Positions 1-12,269 of a stretch of DNA of 64,000 nt are shown one piece after another (within the stretch, counting starts at the first letter, position 1; every line of letters starts with the position of its first letter). Origin of the DNA: Prochilodus magdalenae (lineage: Eukaryota; Chordata; Actinopteri; Characiformes; Prochilodontidae); assembly GCA_024036415.1 (NCBI GenBank), contig JAMWET010001337.1, positions 42,501-106,500 of the forward strand, written 5' to 3'. A program made the position numbers and the translations under genes. The notes beneath the pieces were generated by a model. It had not been told where the DNA came from. It searched no databases and saw nothing but the letters and a program-made list of their open reading frames with translations.

Positions 1-1747
1 TGCTGTTCCCATCCGGTCCAGCCGGCAGCTGCCATTTCCTTATAGAACAAGCATCTTTTTTTTGATGTTATGAAATGCCATATCGATCCAATTGGTCCGG
101 TTCAAACATTCAGCTGGGTTTAATGTAAGAGCGGCCTGATGGGATCCTGTTATTAGGGGATCGATGCAGTTAAACTGCCAGAAATTCAAATTGACGCATC
201 GATTCGGGGAATGAGTCACTGCACTAGTAAGAAATGACTAAGAAGCAGATGCAAAGTCACACAGCACATCTATCCAGCCTGGTGGGATAATAGATGAGGT
301 TCTAAATGTCCGATTTCTGTCGCAAATTGTTGGCAACTCTTTGAAGGTGACCAGCTATGGGACTTAGCATCGGCGTTCATAGAAAGCAATGCACCAGGAT
401 TCATGTCAGTCTTTTCCACCCAAGGGCAAACATACTGAGATGCCTTCACATAAAGGATCTTCCAAATTGTTCCCAGATCTGGGAATTCCTAATGACTGGC
501 CCACATGATACAGATTTGGAGGTCACCTCCAATGGGACCTAGCATCGGCTAATGCGTTGCACCAGTATCTAGATCTGTCCTACCCAGCCCTGTCGGGGTC
601 TATCCGGTCCTATGTGGGCCTTTTACCAATTACACAGCTTTTGGCTTTCTGAAGAATGTTTCTATGTTTAACAATGTGAATGTATGTACATGGAATCATA
701 ATTCGGCATAACACCAGTCTGAAAATGGTAGTCATTGGTAGTCAGCGGTTAATTCAAATACCTCAGTCCAGTGACAAGCCTATTTCACTCCACATTTACT
801 GTTGTATATTCAATTTGTTATTCGTATCTGGGTGACTATCGACTAGTTTGTCAGCCACATTAACTTCAGCTCTACACTGAAGAAGCCAAACATGGATACC
901 AAAGTCTTGGCTGGTGGACTGTAATTGGAATACGTGTAGAATTGTTATATAGGTAACAGGAATATGGCAAATAAAATATCTCCCAGTCAATTTCTACAGG
1001 ACCCCAATAACCTTTCAGCTTTACCAGCAGAATGGATAATAAACTACTATTAATATTCCTATTATTATTTCTATTAATACAATTCAATCAATGAATTAGT
1101 TGTTAATCAATTCATTTAAACTTGGTCAAGAGATTTTTTGTCAACTAGTTGCACAGTCAACTAGTCAACTGTTCCAACTCAGAATCAGAAATGGTAAGCC
1201 TAGGTACAGTTTTATTTTTCCGACTTCCGTTTTTCAGAATTACTTCCGAATTAAATTCCGAATTTTTTCCCACTAAGGATGTATGGAGTGGAAAAGTACC
1301 TGCTCATCTACTGTATTCCTGCTCGACCAACAATCACCATTTCACAAACTCGATCTCAGGAAAGACCCCAGAGTATGAATTCAATGTTGGTCTCACCTGC
1401 ACTCGTCTTTAAATCCTCAATCGCTTCTTTCTCCCATAGAGTACCATTCATTTTCACCCCCATTCAACCTCTATTGTTTCCTTTAACCTACAGCCACCAC
1501 ACTTCATGTACTCCCTCAGGGCAGAACGCCAAGCTCCAATCAACAGCCATCCTGACCCACACTCCTCTATGTGTTGTTTATTCATCCCTTGTTTCTTCCA
1601 TAGGCTTCCATTCATTTTTAGTCACACCTTAGCAACTGGCTTTGTGTTTGTGCACATATGAATTTATGTAAGCATAAAGCTCTGTGCTTGTGTGTATGTG
1701 CAAGCATACATGCATCCATCACACATCCACCCGTGTGTGTGCGTCAC
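1..1747. other. Intron of cacna1h, no gene recognised
   Basis: This stretch follows the donor site of the last exon in the window (CAG then gtgacg on the minus strand at 1747). No further channel exon, in particular no IIS1-IIS2 exon, is recognisable. A short direct repeat carries the motif TAGCATCGGC at about 364 and 542. The rest is unique-looking, AT-rich sequence with a TG-rich patch near 1690-1745. Confidence 0.6.
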
Positions 1748-2094
1748 CTGTTCGTGGTATTCCACTCCCATGCTGAGTGTATTGATGAGGATGGCAAACA
1801 TGATCCCCCTGTTGAAGTACTTGCTGTCCACAATTCTCCTCAGCACTCCTCTGACACAGTGCAAGCAAACGCCCAAGCAATTCCCAGCTGGCTTCTCCCG
1901 CTGCTCGGCATCCCGGCTGAATTTCTTCGCCTCCGCACCCCTGGAGCTCCGCTTCTCTGTCTCCGAGTCGCTGTCGGAGTCGTAGGTTACACCGCTACCC
2001 TCGGGGGCACAAATCGGGCACACAGCAAGCTCACCAGGTGCCAGACCATCACCGCCTTCCATGCACGCACTTGAGCACACATCTGGGTACATGC
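1748..2094 (-). CDS. cacna1h: cacna1h exon: distal I-II linker and start of IIS1
   Basis: This 347-base exon completes the cytoplasmic linker between repeats I and II and enters the first membrane segment of repeat II. On the minus strand the acceptor is a pyrimidine-rich tract ending in tctag (AG at 2096-2095) and the donor is CAG followed by gtgacg (1747-1746). It starts with two bases of a split Gly codon, matching the single G left by the upstream exon. The translation has a Cys-Pro-Ile-Cys motif like the CPYC seen in mammalian CaV3 linkers, an acidic SDSDSE stretch, a basic segment, then [15 protein letters not shown] and [12 protein letters not shown], which are hallmark CaV3 sequences at the start of repeat II. 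The last residue is Gln at phase 0. The linker half is poorly conserved, as is normal for this region; the IIS1 half is nearly invariant in the family. Confidence 0.95.
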
Positions 2095-2159
2095 CTAGAC
2101 AAAGGCAATGGAGATGGGTGAAGCAGTGTCTCTGCATAGGCCTTGCATATGATGCCTGT

Positions 2160-5100
2160 TCTGTGTTTTAACATAGACCTTGTATAAAATGGTACTTATT
2201 CTGTATCACCATTCTTTATAACATAGTACCTATTCTACACTACCAACTACCAACCTCTCAAAATGGTAAACGTTGTATACATTGTGTACTGTATACCTTT
2301 TATAAATGGTCCTAATTCTTTCCCCTAACATAGACCTTTTATAAAGTGGTCCTTAATCTGTCCCCTAACATAGACCTTTTATAAAATGGTCCTTATTCTG
2401 TACTTTAACATTGACCATGACCATTTTTCAAAACCCTCATTTCTGTCCCCTAACATAGACCATTTTTTAAAAACAGTCCTTATTCTGTCCCCTAACATAG
2501 ACCATTCATAAAAAGGTGCTTATTCTCTGTTATAACATAGACCTTTTATAAATGGTCCTAATTCTGTCCCCTAACATAGACCTTTTATAAAATAGTCCTT
2601 AATCTGTCCCCTAAGATAGACCTTTTTTAAAAACAGTCCTTATTCTGTCCCCTAACATAGACCATTTTTTAAAAACCTCACAGTCCTTATTCGGTCCGCT
2701 AACATAGACTATTTTTTAAAAACCTCACAGTCCTTATTCTGTCCGCTAACATAGACCATTTTTAAAAACAGTCCTTATTCTGTCCTCTAACATAGACCTT
2801 TCATAAAATGGTCCTTAATCTGTCCCCTAACATAGACCTTTCATAAAATGGTCCTTAATCTGTCCCCTAACATAGACCTTTTATAAAATGATCCTTAATC
2901 TGTGTTATAACATAGACCTTTAATAAATGGTCCTAATTCTTTCCCCTAACATAGACCTTTAATAAAGTGGTTCTTATTCTGTCCCCTAACATAGACCTTT
3001 CATAAAATGGTTCTTAATCTGTCCCCTAACATAGACCTTTTATAAAATGGTCCTTATTCTGTCCTCTAACATAGACCTTTTATAAAATGGTCCTTATTCT
3101 GTGTTATAACATAGACCTTTAATAAATGGTCCTAATTCTGTCCCCTAAGATATACCATTTTTAAAAACAGTCCTTATTCTGTCCCCTAACATAGACCATT
3201 TTTTAAAAACAGTCCTAATTCTTTCCTCTTACATAGACCTTTCATAAAATGGTCCTTAATCTGTCCTCTTACATAGACCTTTCATAAAATGGTCCTTAAT
3301 CTGTCCCCTAACATAGACCTTTCATAAAATGATCCTTAATCTGTCCCCTAACATAGACCTTCCCTAAAATGGTCCTTAATCTGTCCCCTAACATAGGCCT
3401 TTTTAAAATGATCCTTATTCTGTGTTATAACATAGACCTTTAATAAATGGTCCTAATTCTTTCCCCTAACATAGACCTTTAATAAAGTGTTTCTTATTCT
3501 GTCCCCTAACATAGACCTTTTATAAATGGTCCTAATTCTTTCCTCTTACATAGACCTTTCATAAAATGGTCCTTAATCTGTCCCCTAACATAGACCTTTC
3601 ATAAAATGGTCCTTAATCTGTCCCCTAACATAGACCTTTTATAAAATGGTCCTTATTCTGTCCTCTAACATAGACATTTTATAAAATGATCCTTATTTTG
3701 TGTTATAACATAGACCTTTAATAAATGGTCCTAATTCTTTCCCCTAACATAGACCTTTAATAAAGTGTTTCTTATTCTGTCCCCTAACATAGACCTTTTA
3801 TAAATGGTCCTAATTATTTCCTCTTACATAGACCTTTCATAAAATGGTCCTTAATCTGTCCCCTAACATAGACCTTTAATAAATGGTCCTAATTATTTTC
3901 CCTTACATAGACCTTTTATAAAGTGGTTCTTATTCTGTCCCCTAACATAGACCTTTTATCAAATGGTCCTAATTTTGTGCCCTAACATAGACCTTTCATA
4001 AGATGTTCCTTATTTTATACTTAAGAACAGTCCTTATTCCGTACTTTATTATGGACAATTTTTAAAATGGGTCCTTATTCTTTCCCCTTACATAGACATT
4101 TTATAAAGTGTTTCTTAATCTGTTCCCTAACATAGACCTTTTATAAAAATGCTTCTTTTTCTCCAACATAGACCTTCTATAAAATGGTTCTTAATCTGTC
4201 CCCTAACATAGGCCTTTTATAAAATGGCCCTTGTTCTATGTTATAACATAGACCTTTTATCAAATGGTCCTAATTTTGTGCCCTAACATAGACCTTTTAT
4301 AAAATGATTCTTAATCTGTCGCCTAACATAGACCTTTTATGAAAATGCTTCTTTTTCTCCAACATAGACCTTTTATAAAATTATCCTTATTCTGTGTTAT
4401 AACATAGACCTTTAATCAAACGGTCTTAATTTTGTGCCCTAACATAGACCTTTCATAAGATGTTCCTTATTTTATACTTAAGAACAGTCCTTATTCTGTA
4501 CTTTAATATGGACAATTTTTTAAATGGTTCCTTATTCTTTCCCCTTACATAGACCTTTTATAAAGTGGTCCTTAATCTGTCCCCTAACATAGACCTTTTA
4601 TAAAATGGCCTTTGTTCTGTCCCCCAACATAGGCCTTTTATAAAATGGTCCTTATTCTGTGTTATAACATAGACCTTTTATCAAATGGTCCTAATTTTGT
4701 GCCCTAACATAGACCTTTTATAAAATGATTCTTAATCTGTCGCCTAACATAGACCTTTTATGAAAATGCTTCTTTTTCTCCAACATAGACCTTTTATAAA
4801 ATGATCCTTATTCTGTGTTATAACATAGACCTTTTATCAAACGGTCTTAATTTTGTGCCCTAACATAGACCTTTCATAAGATGTTCCTTATTTTATACTT
4901 AAGAACAGTCCTTATTCTGTACTTTAATATGGACAATTTTTAAAATGGTTCCTTATTCTTTCCCCTTACATAGACCTTTTATAAAGTGGTCCTTAATCTG
5001 TCCCCTAACATAGACCTTTTATAAAATGGCCTTTGTTCTGTCCCCCAACATAGGCCTTTTATAAAATGGTCCTTATTCTGTGTTATAACATAGACCTTTT

Positions 5101-6430
5101 ATCAAATGGTCCTAATTTTGTGCCCTAACATAGACCTTTTATAAAATGATTCTTAATCTGTCGCCTAACATAGACCTTTTATGAAAATGCTTCTTTTTCT
5201 CCAACATAGACCCTTTTATAAAATGATCCTTATTCTGTGTTATAACATAGACCTTTTATCAAACGGTCTTAATTTTGTGCCCTAACATAGACCTTTCATA
5301 AGATGTTCCTTATTTTATACTTAAGAACAGTCCTTATTCTGTACTTTAATATGGACAATTTTTAAAATGGTTCCTTATTCTTTCCCCTTACATAGACCTT
5401 TTATAAAGTGGTCCTTAATCTGTCCCCTAACATAGACCTTTTATAAAATGGCCTTTGTTCTGTCCCCCAACATAGGCCTTTTATAAACTGATCCTTATTC
5501 TCTGTTATAACATAGACCTTTTATCAAATGGTCCTAATTTTGTGCCCTAACATAGACCTTTCATAAGATGTTCCTTATTTTATACTTAAGAACAGTCCTT
5601 ATTCTGTACTTTAATATGGACAATTTTTAAAATAGGTCTTTATTCTTTCCCCTTACATAGACCTTTTATAAAATGGTTCTAAATCTGTCCCCTAACATAG
5701 ACCTATCATTAAATGATCCTTATTCTATTTTATAACATAGATCTTTTATAAATGGTCCTAATTCTGTCCTCTAACATAGACATTTTATAAAATGGTCCTT
5801 ATTCTGTCCTCTAACATAGACATTTTATAAAATGGTCCTTATTCTGTGTTATAACATAGACCTTTTATCAAATGGTCCTAATTCTGTCCCCTAACATAGA
5901 CTTTTCATAAGATGTTCCTTATTTTATACTTAAGAACAGTCCTTATTTTGTACTTTAATATGGACAATTTTTTAAATGGGTCCTTATTTTTTCCCCTTAC
6001 ATAGACCTTTTATAAAGTGGTTCTTAATCTGTCCCCTAACATAGACCTTTTATGAAATGGTCCAGATTCTGTATTTTAATACAGACCATTTTGTAAAAAA
6101 ACTTACTTACTTTGTACTTTAACATAGACTTTTTATAAAATCTCCTGCTTCATGTTCTCACTCATGCACTGATTTAACAGAGCCCTTATATAAATTGAGA
6201 CTTATCCTTGTTTTTGTCATATACCTCGTAGATAATTGTACTCATGCAGGGCTTTTACATAGACCTTATCCGATGGCTCCTTATTTAGTGCTTATAGACG
6301 CTATGGATAAAATGGTACTTATCTCTGCTTTAACATAGACAATTTTACTCATGCCAGGCTTTTACATAGATCTTATATAATACGGTACGTGTGCAGAGTT
6401 TTGTATAGACCTGACACATTAGACCCTTAA
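2160..6430. repeat. Tandem array of ~40-bp unit (about 100 copies)
   Basis: The unit reads roughly TCTGTCCCCTAACATAGACC followed by TTTTATAAAATGGTCCTTAT. It repeats head to tail with substitutions and small indels for over 4 kb, decaying at the 6150-6430 end. Most copies carry the palindrome TTTTATAAAA or a one-base variant, so TATA-like motifs recur about every 40 bases. Variant units (for example those with TGTTATAACATAG, or CTTTTTCTCCAACATAG) are interspersed in a non-random order, giving a higher-order pattern in the middle of the array. There is no open reading frame of note and no transposon ends are visible. It lies wholly inside a cacna1h intron. Confidence 0.93.
4240..5515. repeat. 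Higher-order repeat, ~421-bp period, about 3 copies
   Basis: Within the 40-bp array, an ordered block of about ten variant units recurs nearly unchanged. The marker CTTAAGAACAGTCC occurs at 4477, 4898 and 5320, that is at spacings of 421 and 422. The marker TTCTTTTTCTCCAACATAG recurs with the same period. Copies look almost identical over 400 bases, while neighbouring 40-bp units within a block differ clearly. This is the pattern expected if whole blocks were duplicated recently by unequal exchange. Confidence 0.85.
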
Positions 6431-7348
6431 TAAAGTGGTCCTCATTTATTATTTGGAATATTATTTATTATTTAAACTATTTCATTTTTGGACAGGCAAA
6501 AAAAAAAAAGACCTGGATTTACACCTTTGCACCAGAAGTGGTATTTTAACAGTCTATACGCTGTTGAGGAAAATGTTATTTCGCTTGTTAAGTTATCTAC
6601 ATGATACGATAATGTCTCTACATTACTAATAAAAAAAAAACTTGCATTTAAGATTAAAATATTTGAACTCAGGATGAGTAATGCTAGTGTATGAGCCTGT
6701 TGAATGAAGCTTTGGGCATGTAAATTTTCAATGAAAATAAAGTAGTTTGTCAAAGTAATAAATGAGGACTTTTATTTTGGAAAAAAAAGGGTCTTTCAGT
6801 GAAATGACATAGTATTAGTTACAAATCGTCTAAAACATTTATGTGTCATGAATGTTGATTCAAGAATTCACTTATTCATGCTCTAAAGTGTTTATGGATG
6901 AGGTTATGAATGTGTTATGTAGACACCCTATAGGTAAAGTGTTACCGGTTAATCTCTAATTCCCAAATCCCAAGTTTTGGGAAACTATGGGACAAAACCA
7001 TAAACGCCAGAGTACTGAGTCTTCTTCCCAACCTAGTTTGGAAGGAATCTTGCAAAATGAATGAGAAATGAAAGGCAGCCTCAGACGGAGTCTCTCTCTG
7101 CGTTCGAGAAACTGTAGTCACTTCTAATTTAGAATTATTAGAGCATATGAAGTGCACTGTGTGGAAATGTCTTCATTATCTACATTATTAAGCTGAATCT
7201 CAGGGGACAGACGTGCACTTAATGTTCACCACCACACACTCCGGCTAGGAAGCGTCCACCTGTAAGCCTGAAGGCTCCTGACGTCTCCTAACAGTAGCTG
7301 TGAAGCAACGCATGCTGTTTGTATGTATATGCATGTGGGCATTCTCAC

Positions 7349-7991
7349 CGTGCTGCACTTTGCCGTAGGTCTCGTGGACCCCAGTGCGGGCTGTCCTGCC
7401 GTGTAGTGAGTGGCTGGCGGCGGGGGTCTTGGCCCCGCTGGCGCAGCCGGGGTTTGTGCGTGAGTGTGTGAAAAGGGCAGAGGGCAGTATGGTGGGGTAG
7501 TTCAAACCCTTTACGCCGGGTAAAGCAAGAGGGAGAGGGGGAGTCTGTTTGAGGCTCTGACCTTCGCCACCCAACTGAAGGGCCTTCATTTCCAGGGTGC
7601 CGGCGTCCATGCCGTTGCAGTGATGCCGGTGGTGGCGATGGTGGTGTATAAGGTGCCGGGTCAGGTCGAATTTCTCACTGCTGTTCCAGTGCCTGCTAGA
7701 GCCCCCTCCTGCCGTGGAGTTCCTGGGGCTGGAGCTCCTGCCCCGTCGGCACGGCCGCACGCTGCCGTAGACCCGGCCGAGCTGGCGGCCGAGCTTGCGG
7801 CAGAGGTGCCTCAGGTACTTGATCATCTCTTCGTAGCAGGAGCCAGGCTCGGTCAAGCTAGCTAGCGTGGACTCGTTGCTGCGGAAGCGAGCCCGCTGCT
7901 CCCGCATCAGCTGGTTCTCGCGCTGCTTGGTCTCGGAAAACTGGGTTGCTATGACGACCAGGCACAGATTGATCATGAAGAAGGAGCCCAC
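7349..7991 (-). CDS. cacna1h: cacna1h exon: end of IS6, gating brake and most of I-II linker
   Basis: This 643-base exon begins at phase 0 after a cccttag acceptor (7993-7992) and ends with one base of a Gly codon before gtgaga (7348). It opens with [18 protein letters not shown], the cytoplasmic half of IS6. Next comes [18 protein letters not shown] and a Glu/Tyr-rich stretch ([10 protein letters not shown]) that match the CaV3 gating brake, a helix-loop-helix after IS6 known to hold the channel closed at rest. A basic segment follows, then a His-rich cluster (HHHRHHRHH), seen in mammalian CaV3.1 and CaV3.2 as a longer His run. NYPTILPS near codon 145 supports CaV3.2 identity. The tail (ETYGKVQHG) resembles the linker region that carries PYEKIPH in mammals. 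The linker is otherwise divergent and rich in Ser, Arg and Gly. Confidence 0.95.
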
Positions 7992-8371
7992 CTAAGGGCG
8001 GAGGAAAGACAAAACAAAGTAAGCATTTTGTTAGGAGTTGCTGTTGCTGCAATTAGCAGGTAGGACAAGGGAACGCCTAGAACCACTCGGAGTGAGCGTC
8101 ACGCTGGGGTATCGGCTCCCAGACTGAATTAGAAACGGCCCACGAATTCTGGCAAACATGGCGCTTCCCCACATTACCCTCTATTTACAGCGCCCTTAGT
8201 AGGCTCTCATGAACGCACTGCTAAATCATTAGCTCCCTTGTTATGTAGAGCTGGGGTTAAGTGCCGGCGAACTTCGCTGTTAACGCTAATGGCATATTCT
8301 GAAGTCCAGATGCCTTAGGATAAGGTAGAATGATCCTTAGGCTGCACCTAAGATTCAGAACCTGGGGTAGC

Positions 8372-9072
8372 TTTGCTGGTACCACCTAGAATAAGAATAA
8401 GGCTATCTCTGTAAAGGATTTATAAAGGGTTTAAATATAGGCTATTATGGGTTATCAGTTATCACAAAAAAACAATCACTATGTGCCATAACTTACCATC
8501 ACTATGTTGCAGTGTTTTCTTCTGATCCCAGTCTTCTGGATACATTTTTTAAAAATTAAATTAAATTAAATTTTAAATTAATAATATTTTATATATTATA
8601 ATATTTTATTTTTCTGTACTTTATGTATATTTAGATCTTATTTATCATTTGTATATTTCCAAACACTTCTGTTCTTTCCTCTGGGCTGCTGTAATGTTGT
8701 AAATGTCCCCACTGTGGGATCAATAAAGGATTACCTTATAAACACTTCACAAAGCATTAATAAGCAGTTATAACACATTAATAACAGGGGCAAAAATGAG
8801 CTCCTCCATATGAAAATATAGCGAAGCTGACAGAGGTCAACGACTGATGAAAAAGATGAAATAAGATCAGTAAACATTCAAATCGGAGCTATAAGAGTAT
8901 AAAAGTAGGCGTGTTCACTGTTAAGACTAGCAACCGATCACTGGGGCCCATCTTATGTATGTGTTTTAACTGTGTATTAACGGTTTTAATTAATAACCAT
9001 TAGTAAACTCTTTTTAAAACATTCATAAACTGCTTATAAAGGTAGCCTTATTCTAAAGTGGTACCAAATAAA
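8372..9072. mobile_element. Decayed inverted-repeat (MITE-like) element, ~700 bp
   Basis: The left end reads GGTACCACCTAGAATAA with an AAGGCTATCT block, and the right end, read inward on the opposite strand, has GGTACCACTTTAGAATAAGG and CTACCTTTATA. The two ends therefore form an imperfect terminal inverted repeat of about 60 bases. The interior is AT-rich with no coding capacity. It looks like an old non-autonomous DNA element; I cannot assign a superfamily because no clear target duplication is visible. Confidence 0.6.
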
Positions 9073-9239
9073 GTTTGAGAGAAAATGATTGGCTTCTAAA
9101 TACGTTCATGGTACTAAGGTATAAATGATCCGTCCAAGCTCCCACACTGATTTTAAGCTCCCACAACCACTGAGGTTTCGTCCAAGCAAAAGCTACCCGC
9201 TATGGTAGTCCTTAATTAATCTTTTCGTCCAGAGCGAAA

Positions 9240-9720
9240 CAGGTAACAAACCACAGTGCATATTGTTTGGATAAAGAAGTGAAATTTTTGAAGTTTGAAT
9301 TTATATGATTTACAGAAAGTGTGCAATAATTGGTTAAACAAAAGTAGGCAGGTTCATAAATTTGGGCACTGTTGTCACTTTATTGATTTCAAAACCTTTA
9401 GAACTAATTATTGGAACCCAAGACAACGACCCTAAACACTGCTCAAAATCTACTAATGCATTCATGCAAAGGAACAAGTACAACATTCTGGAATGGCCAT
9501 CTCAGTCCCCAGACCTGAATAAAAAATTAAAGAGAGCTGTCCATGCTCGGAAACCATCAAACCTTTCCAAAGGTCAAATTGGAAAGCTGACCACAGTGTG
9601 AGATTTGGAGTCTGTGATCAAGATCAGCTCAGATGCCCAAAGAGTTAAAACTATGGGCATCAGGTACAGACACCTGGTCTAGTCAAAGGGACTCAACAGG
9701 GACTCAAACTCCAGGTCTTC
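9240..9720 (+). mobile_element. Internally deleted Tc1-like transposon relic
   Basis: An open frame from 9362 to 9601 (79 codons) contains QDNDPKHCSKST and LEWPSQSPDLN followed by KLKRAVHARKPSNL. QDNDPKH and the SPDLN motif are the region around the second catalytic Asp and the following conserved block of Tc1-type DDE transposases. The usual NPIENLW block after SPDLN is missing, so the frame carries an internal deletion. Upstream, TTTGGGCACTGTTGTCAC and neighbouring bases look like a Tc1 non-coding end fused directly to the transposase 3' part. It cannot encode an active enzyme. Confidence 0.8.
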
Positions 9721-10799
9721 CTTTGGGAAAGAGAGAGCAGAAAGGACATGGGACCTTATAATGGAAGATCAAAGGTCAAAGGTTGAAATGCTTAACGTGA
9801 CACCGGTGTATGGTGAAAGTCCTGCCTTTCAATAAAACAGGCGATTGGTTTGGATAAAGCCCCAGCTGTCCCAGTGAAACCAGCAGTTCTTAACTAATCC
9901 AAGAGACTTGTTGTTTGGGAGGCTAGTTTAGCTTCCTGTGACATTCACAATGGCCGTGTTTCCCATCATGCCCTGCCAGTATAATAGTATTCAAGGCCAG
10001 TGCTACCCATCATTGGAAATCATCTGCACGCTTGGTATTCAGACATAATGAATATGCATAACGAAGTGGGTCGGGGCTGGGGTCAAAATCTGCTACCGCA
10101 CAGGTGATCCGAAATGAATATTCCGGTCGCGTCTTTGAAAAGGCAGGTAGAAAGTGTGAGCGTTCATTCTGTACCTGAACTGTAGACCCCCCCCACCTGA
10201 GGACTATTTTATTCTTGAGTAAGTAGCTCTAGAAAAACACATTACCACCCCAACATGTACAGCACTCTTCAACAGACGAGAGGAACCTAAAGATCAGTGA
10301 GGATAAAAACACCAGAAAAGGGCAAGATGGTCGTTATGACCAAATGAAAGCCCCCTGGATATGGATATGCTGTTTCCTGACTTCCATATTAGACCTTCAG
10401 ACTTTAGTCTGAATTAGTTTCGTCAGTGTTATAAAGCACCAAAAAGTCCGGAGCTGTTCTATCTCGTACGGCCATTAGTGATCATTTTGACCTTACATAT
10501 TAAGTGCTTTCATTCCCGCTATTCCAGCGAGTCATTTGGCAGCAGTTATTCCGAAGCCTATTTGCCTATTTGGTATCTCTACTTCGGAAGGCCATCAGTG
10601 GTGATTTTCCCCATATACATTAGACTGCTCGGTCTCGATGGACTCTTTTCCCTGCGAGTCGGACGCTTTGGAGTGGTACCCTTGCCTTATCTTACTTATG
10701 CCATAAAATATCTGGACAGAAACTGGGAAAGAGCTTCCAGATCCCAGGCTGCGATAAAACAGGAGCTTTTTAAATACTGTATCAAAGTTTCAAGAGATA

Positions 10800-11285
10800 T
10801 GGTACCTCACTGTCGCGCTTCCGGGTTCTACGTCCTTCTGAACTACACGATCCATGATCCCTCTTGGCATGACGTCATCGTCACATGTCCTCAACAAGCC
10901 AGTCAGGAACAACCTTCCTGGTCCTCATTGAGTTCTAATTCATCACACCAGGTTGTCTTTACTCTACAGTGTATACATCGCTGTTGGCCTCAGTTTGTTC
11001 CTTGCAAGGTATTGACAACCCTGTTGTGCTACTAAGTGGTTGTTCCAGCTGTACTTCTGCTTACGGTTCTTGTTCTATGTTGGCCTATGCCTTTTGGCGT
11101 TCCCCTTGGTTGCCTGTCTTGATATTGTTGATGGTTCTGATCTTGGCTTTGGTTCTGGCAAATCCGCTCTGGTTTGGTGATTGGCTTGCTCACAGCTAAG
11201 CTGGTGTCAGGGTTTGCCTCTCTAGCGTTACCTTCACAGTTAGTAAAAGCAGGGTTGTGGTGTTGTACATGGTTGTGGTGAAGCT
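10800..11285 (+). mobile_element. Probable gypsy-type LTR remnant
   Basis: The sequence has the general layout of teleost Ty3/gypsy LTRs: a block with TTCTGAACTACACGATCC and a TGACGTCATCG motif, then a long pyrimidine/TG-rich stretch of GTTCCTTG, TGTTCTATG and GTCTTGATATTG type, ending near CTCTAGCGTTACCTTCACAG. There is no internal gag-pol in the neighbourhood, so if correct it is a solo LTR. This is a pattern-based call, without a clear target duplication or a defined 5' end. Confidence 0.35.
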
Positions 11286-11559
11286 TCAATGGTAATCTTC
11301 ATTATGGATCAATCTGCTGATCCTTTCTTCCATTTATTGATTGACTGATTGATCAACAGAGCAGCAAGATTGATTATGTCTGTACCTCACTCATACTTAT
11401 ATCCTTCTTCTGAGTCAGGAAAGTGGTTAACCATATAAAGGGGACCTCATAGGCTCACCTGTGAGGTTATCCATGAACTCAAAGTGGCTCAAAGCCTCAT
11501 AGTGGAGACTAACAATAGAAGGATAAAGGTAGGAGGCCATTCAAGTGTAATACCTCCAT

Positions 11560-12050
11560 GTGCACCAATAACAGCTGTGGCTGGAGTTGGCCTGTACTGG
11601 ACAAGTTTGTGAATGTAGGCCACATCATTGTTCAGACACTCTAGCACCAAACATTGGCCAGAGGGGCCAGATTTGGTGTATGCCTCCCCCTTGGCTGGTT
11701 TTACTGGGTGTTCCAGGTAGTCCCACAGGGTTTTTCAAGAGGCTTTCAATCTAGGGTTTTAAATGCCAGCCCAGATGTGCGATGGTCCTGAGTGTTCGTC
11801 ATGCCAGTCAGTCAGGTTTGGAGCCCTGTGAATGTGCGATGTGGAACCATCTTGGAATACAGGGATAGGAATGTCATGTTCCTTGGTAAGATGTTGACCA
11901 AAATGCCAAACCTTGGTTGTCCAGCAGCTCAGTGTAGGCCTTGTGGTTTAACTTTACTGTCCGCTCAACCAAATAACCAATTTGTGGTAAATTAAAACCC
12001 CACCAGAACATCACAGAGGGGATACACTGTTTGTCCGGGGAGCTTATACG
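11560..12050 (-). pseudogene. Tc1/mariner-like transposase relic (3' half)
   Basis: Read on the minus strand this segment parallels the better preserved relic at 25040-25520. Both share blocks equivalent to a GGGG(T/A)-type start, a segment encoding an HSV/QND-like region, and a terminal block encoding something like AQL-NSL-EWLN-VAHIQKL. Several stops and frameshifts interrupt it. The two copies are diverged from each other but collinear for about 450 bases. It is an inactive fragment lying about 210 bases beyond the cacna1h pore/IS6 exon in transcript order. Confidence 0.55.
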
Positions 12051-12269
12051 GCAAACACAGGGTTCAAATATGAAAGTAGATCACTGGAAATCTAAAGTTT
12101 TCCAACAGAATAGCCAGGTTAGTGGAAAATGCATGACCTCTATAGTCATTCTAGTAGAAAGTCAGGTTCCAGAACTGACCTACCACTTCCAATAACTCCC
12201 TGTCCCTGTCAAAGCAAGCCACATGCAGGTTCCTCACGTTTAGGCATCGAGAACGTCGTAGGTACTTAC

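Larger units (their letters stand above)
2095..7348 (-). other. cacna1h intron (phase 1), 5254 bases, mostly satellite
   Basis: The intron is bounded by donor CACG then gtgaga at 7348 and acceptor tctag ending at 2095. About 4.3 kb of it is the 40-bp tandem array described separately. The part from 6431 to 7348 (upstream in transcript order) is AT-rich and shows no gene, SINE or transposase fragment that I recognise; it has a short poly-A run near 6500 and another near 6630. Confidence 0.85.
7992..12269 (-). other. cacna1h intron (phase 0), 4278 bases
   Basis: The donor is gtaagt (12269-12264) and the acceptor ends in cccttag (7992). The intron holds an inverted-repeat element (8372-9072), a deleted Tc1-like element (9240-9720), a probable LTR remnant (10800-11285) and a Tc1-like transposase relic (11560-12050). 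From 9720 to 10800 nothing is recognised, apart from an open frame of 185 codons on the plus strand (10478-11035) whose product I do not recognise. Confidence 0.85.

Noticed and set aside
10478..11035. A 185-codon plus-strand open frame
   Set aside because: No recognisable motif or domain, and its second half overlaps a probable LTR remnant. It lies in a cacna1h intron on the opposite strand without splice or promoter evidence.
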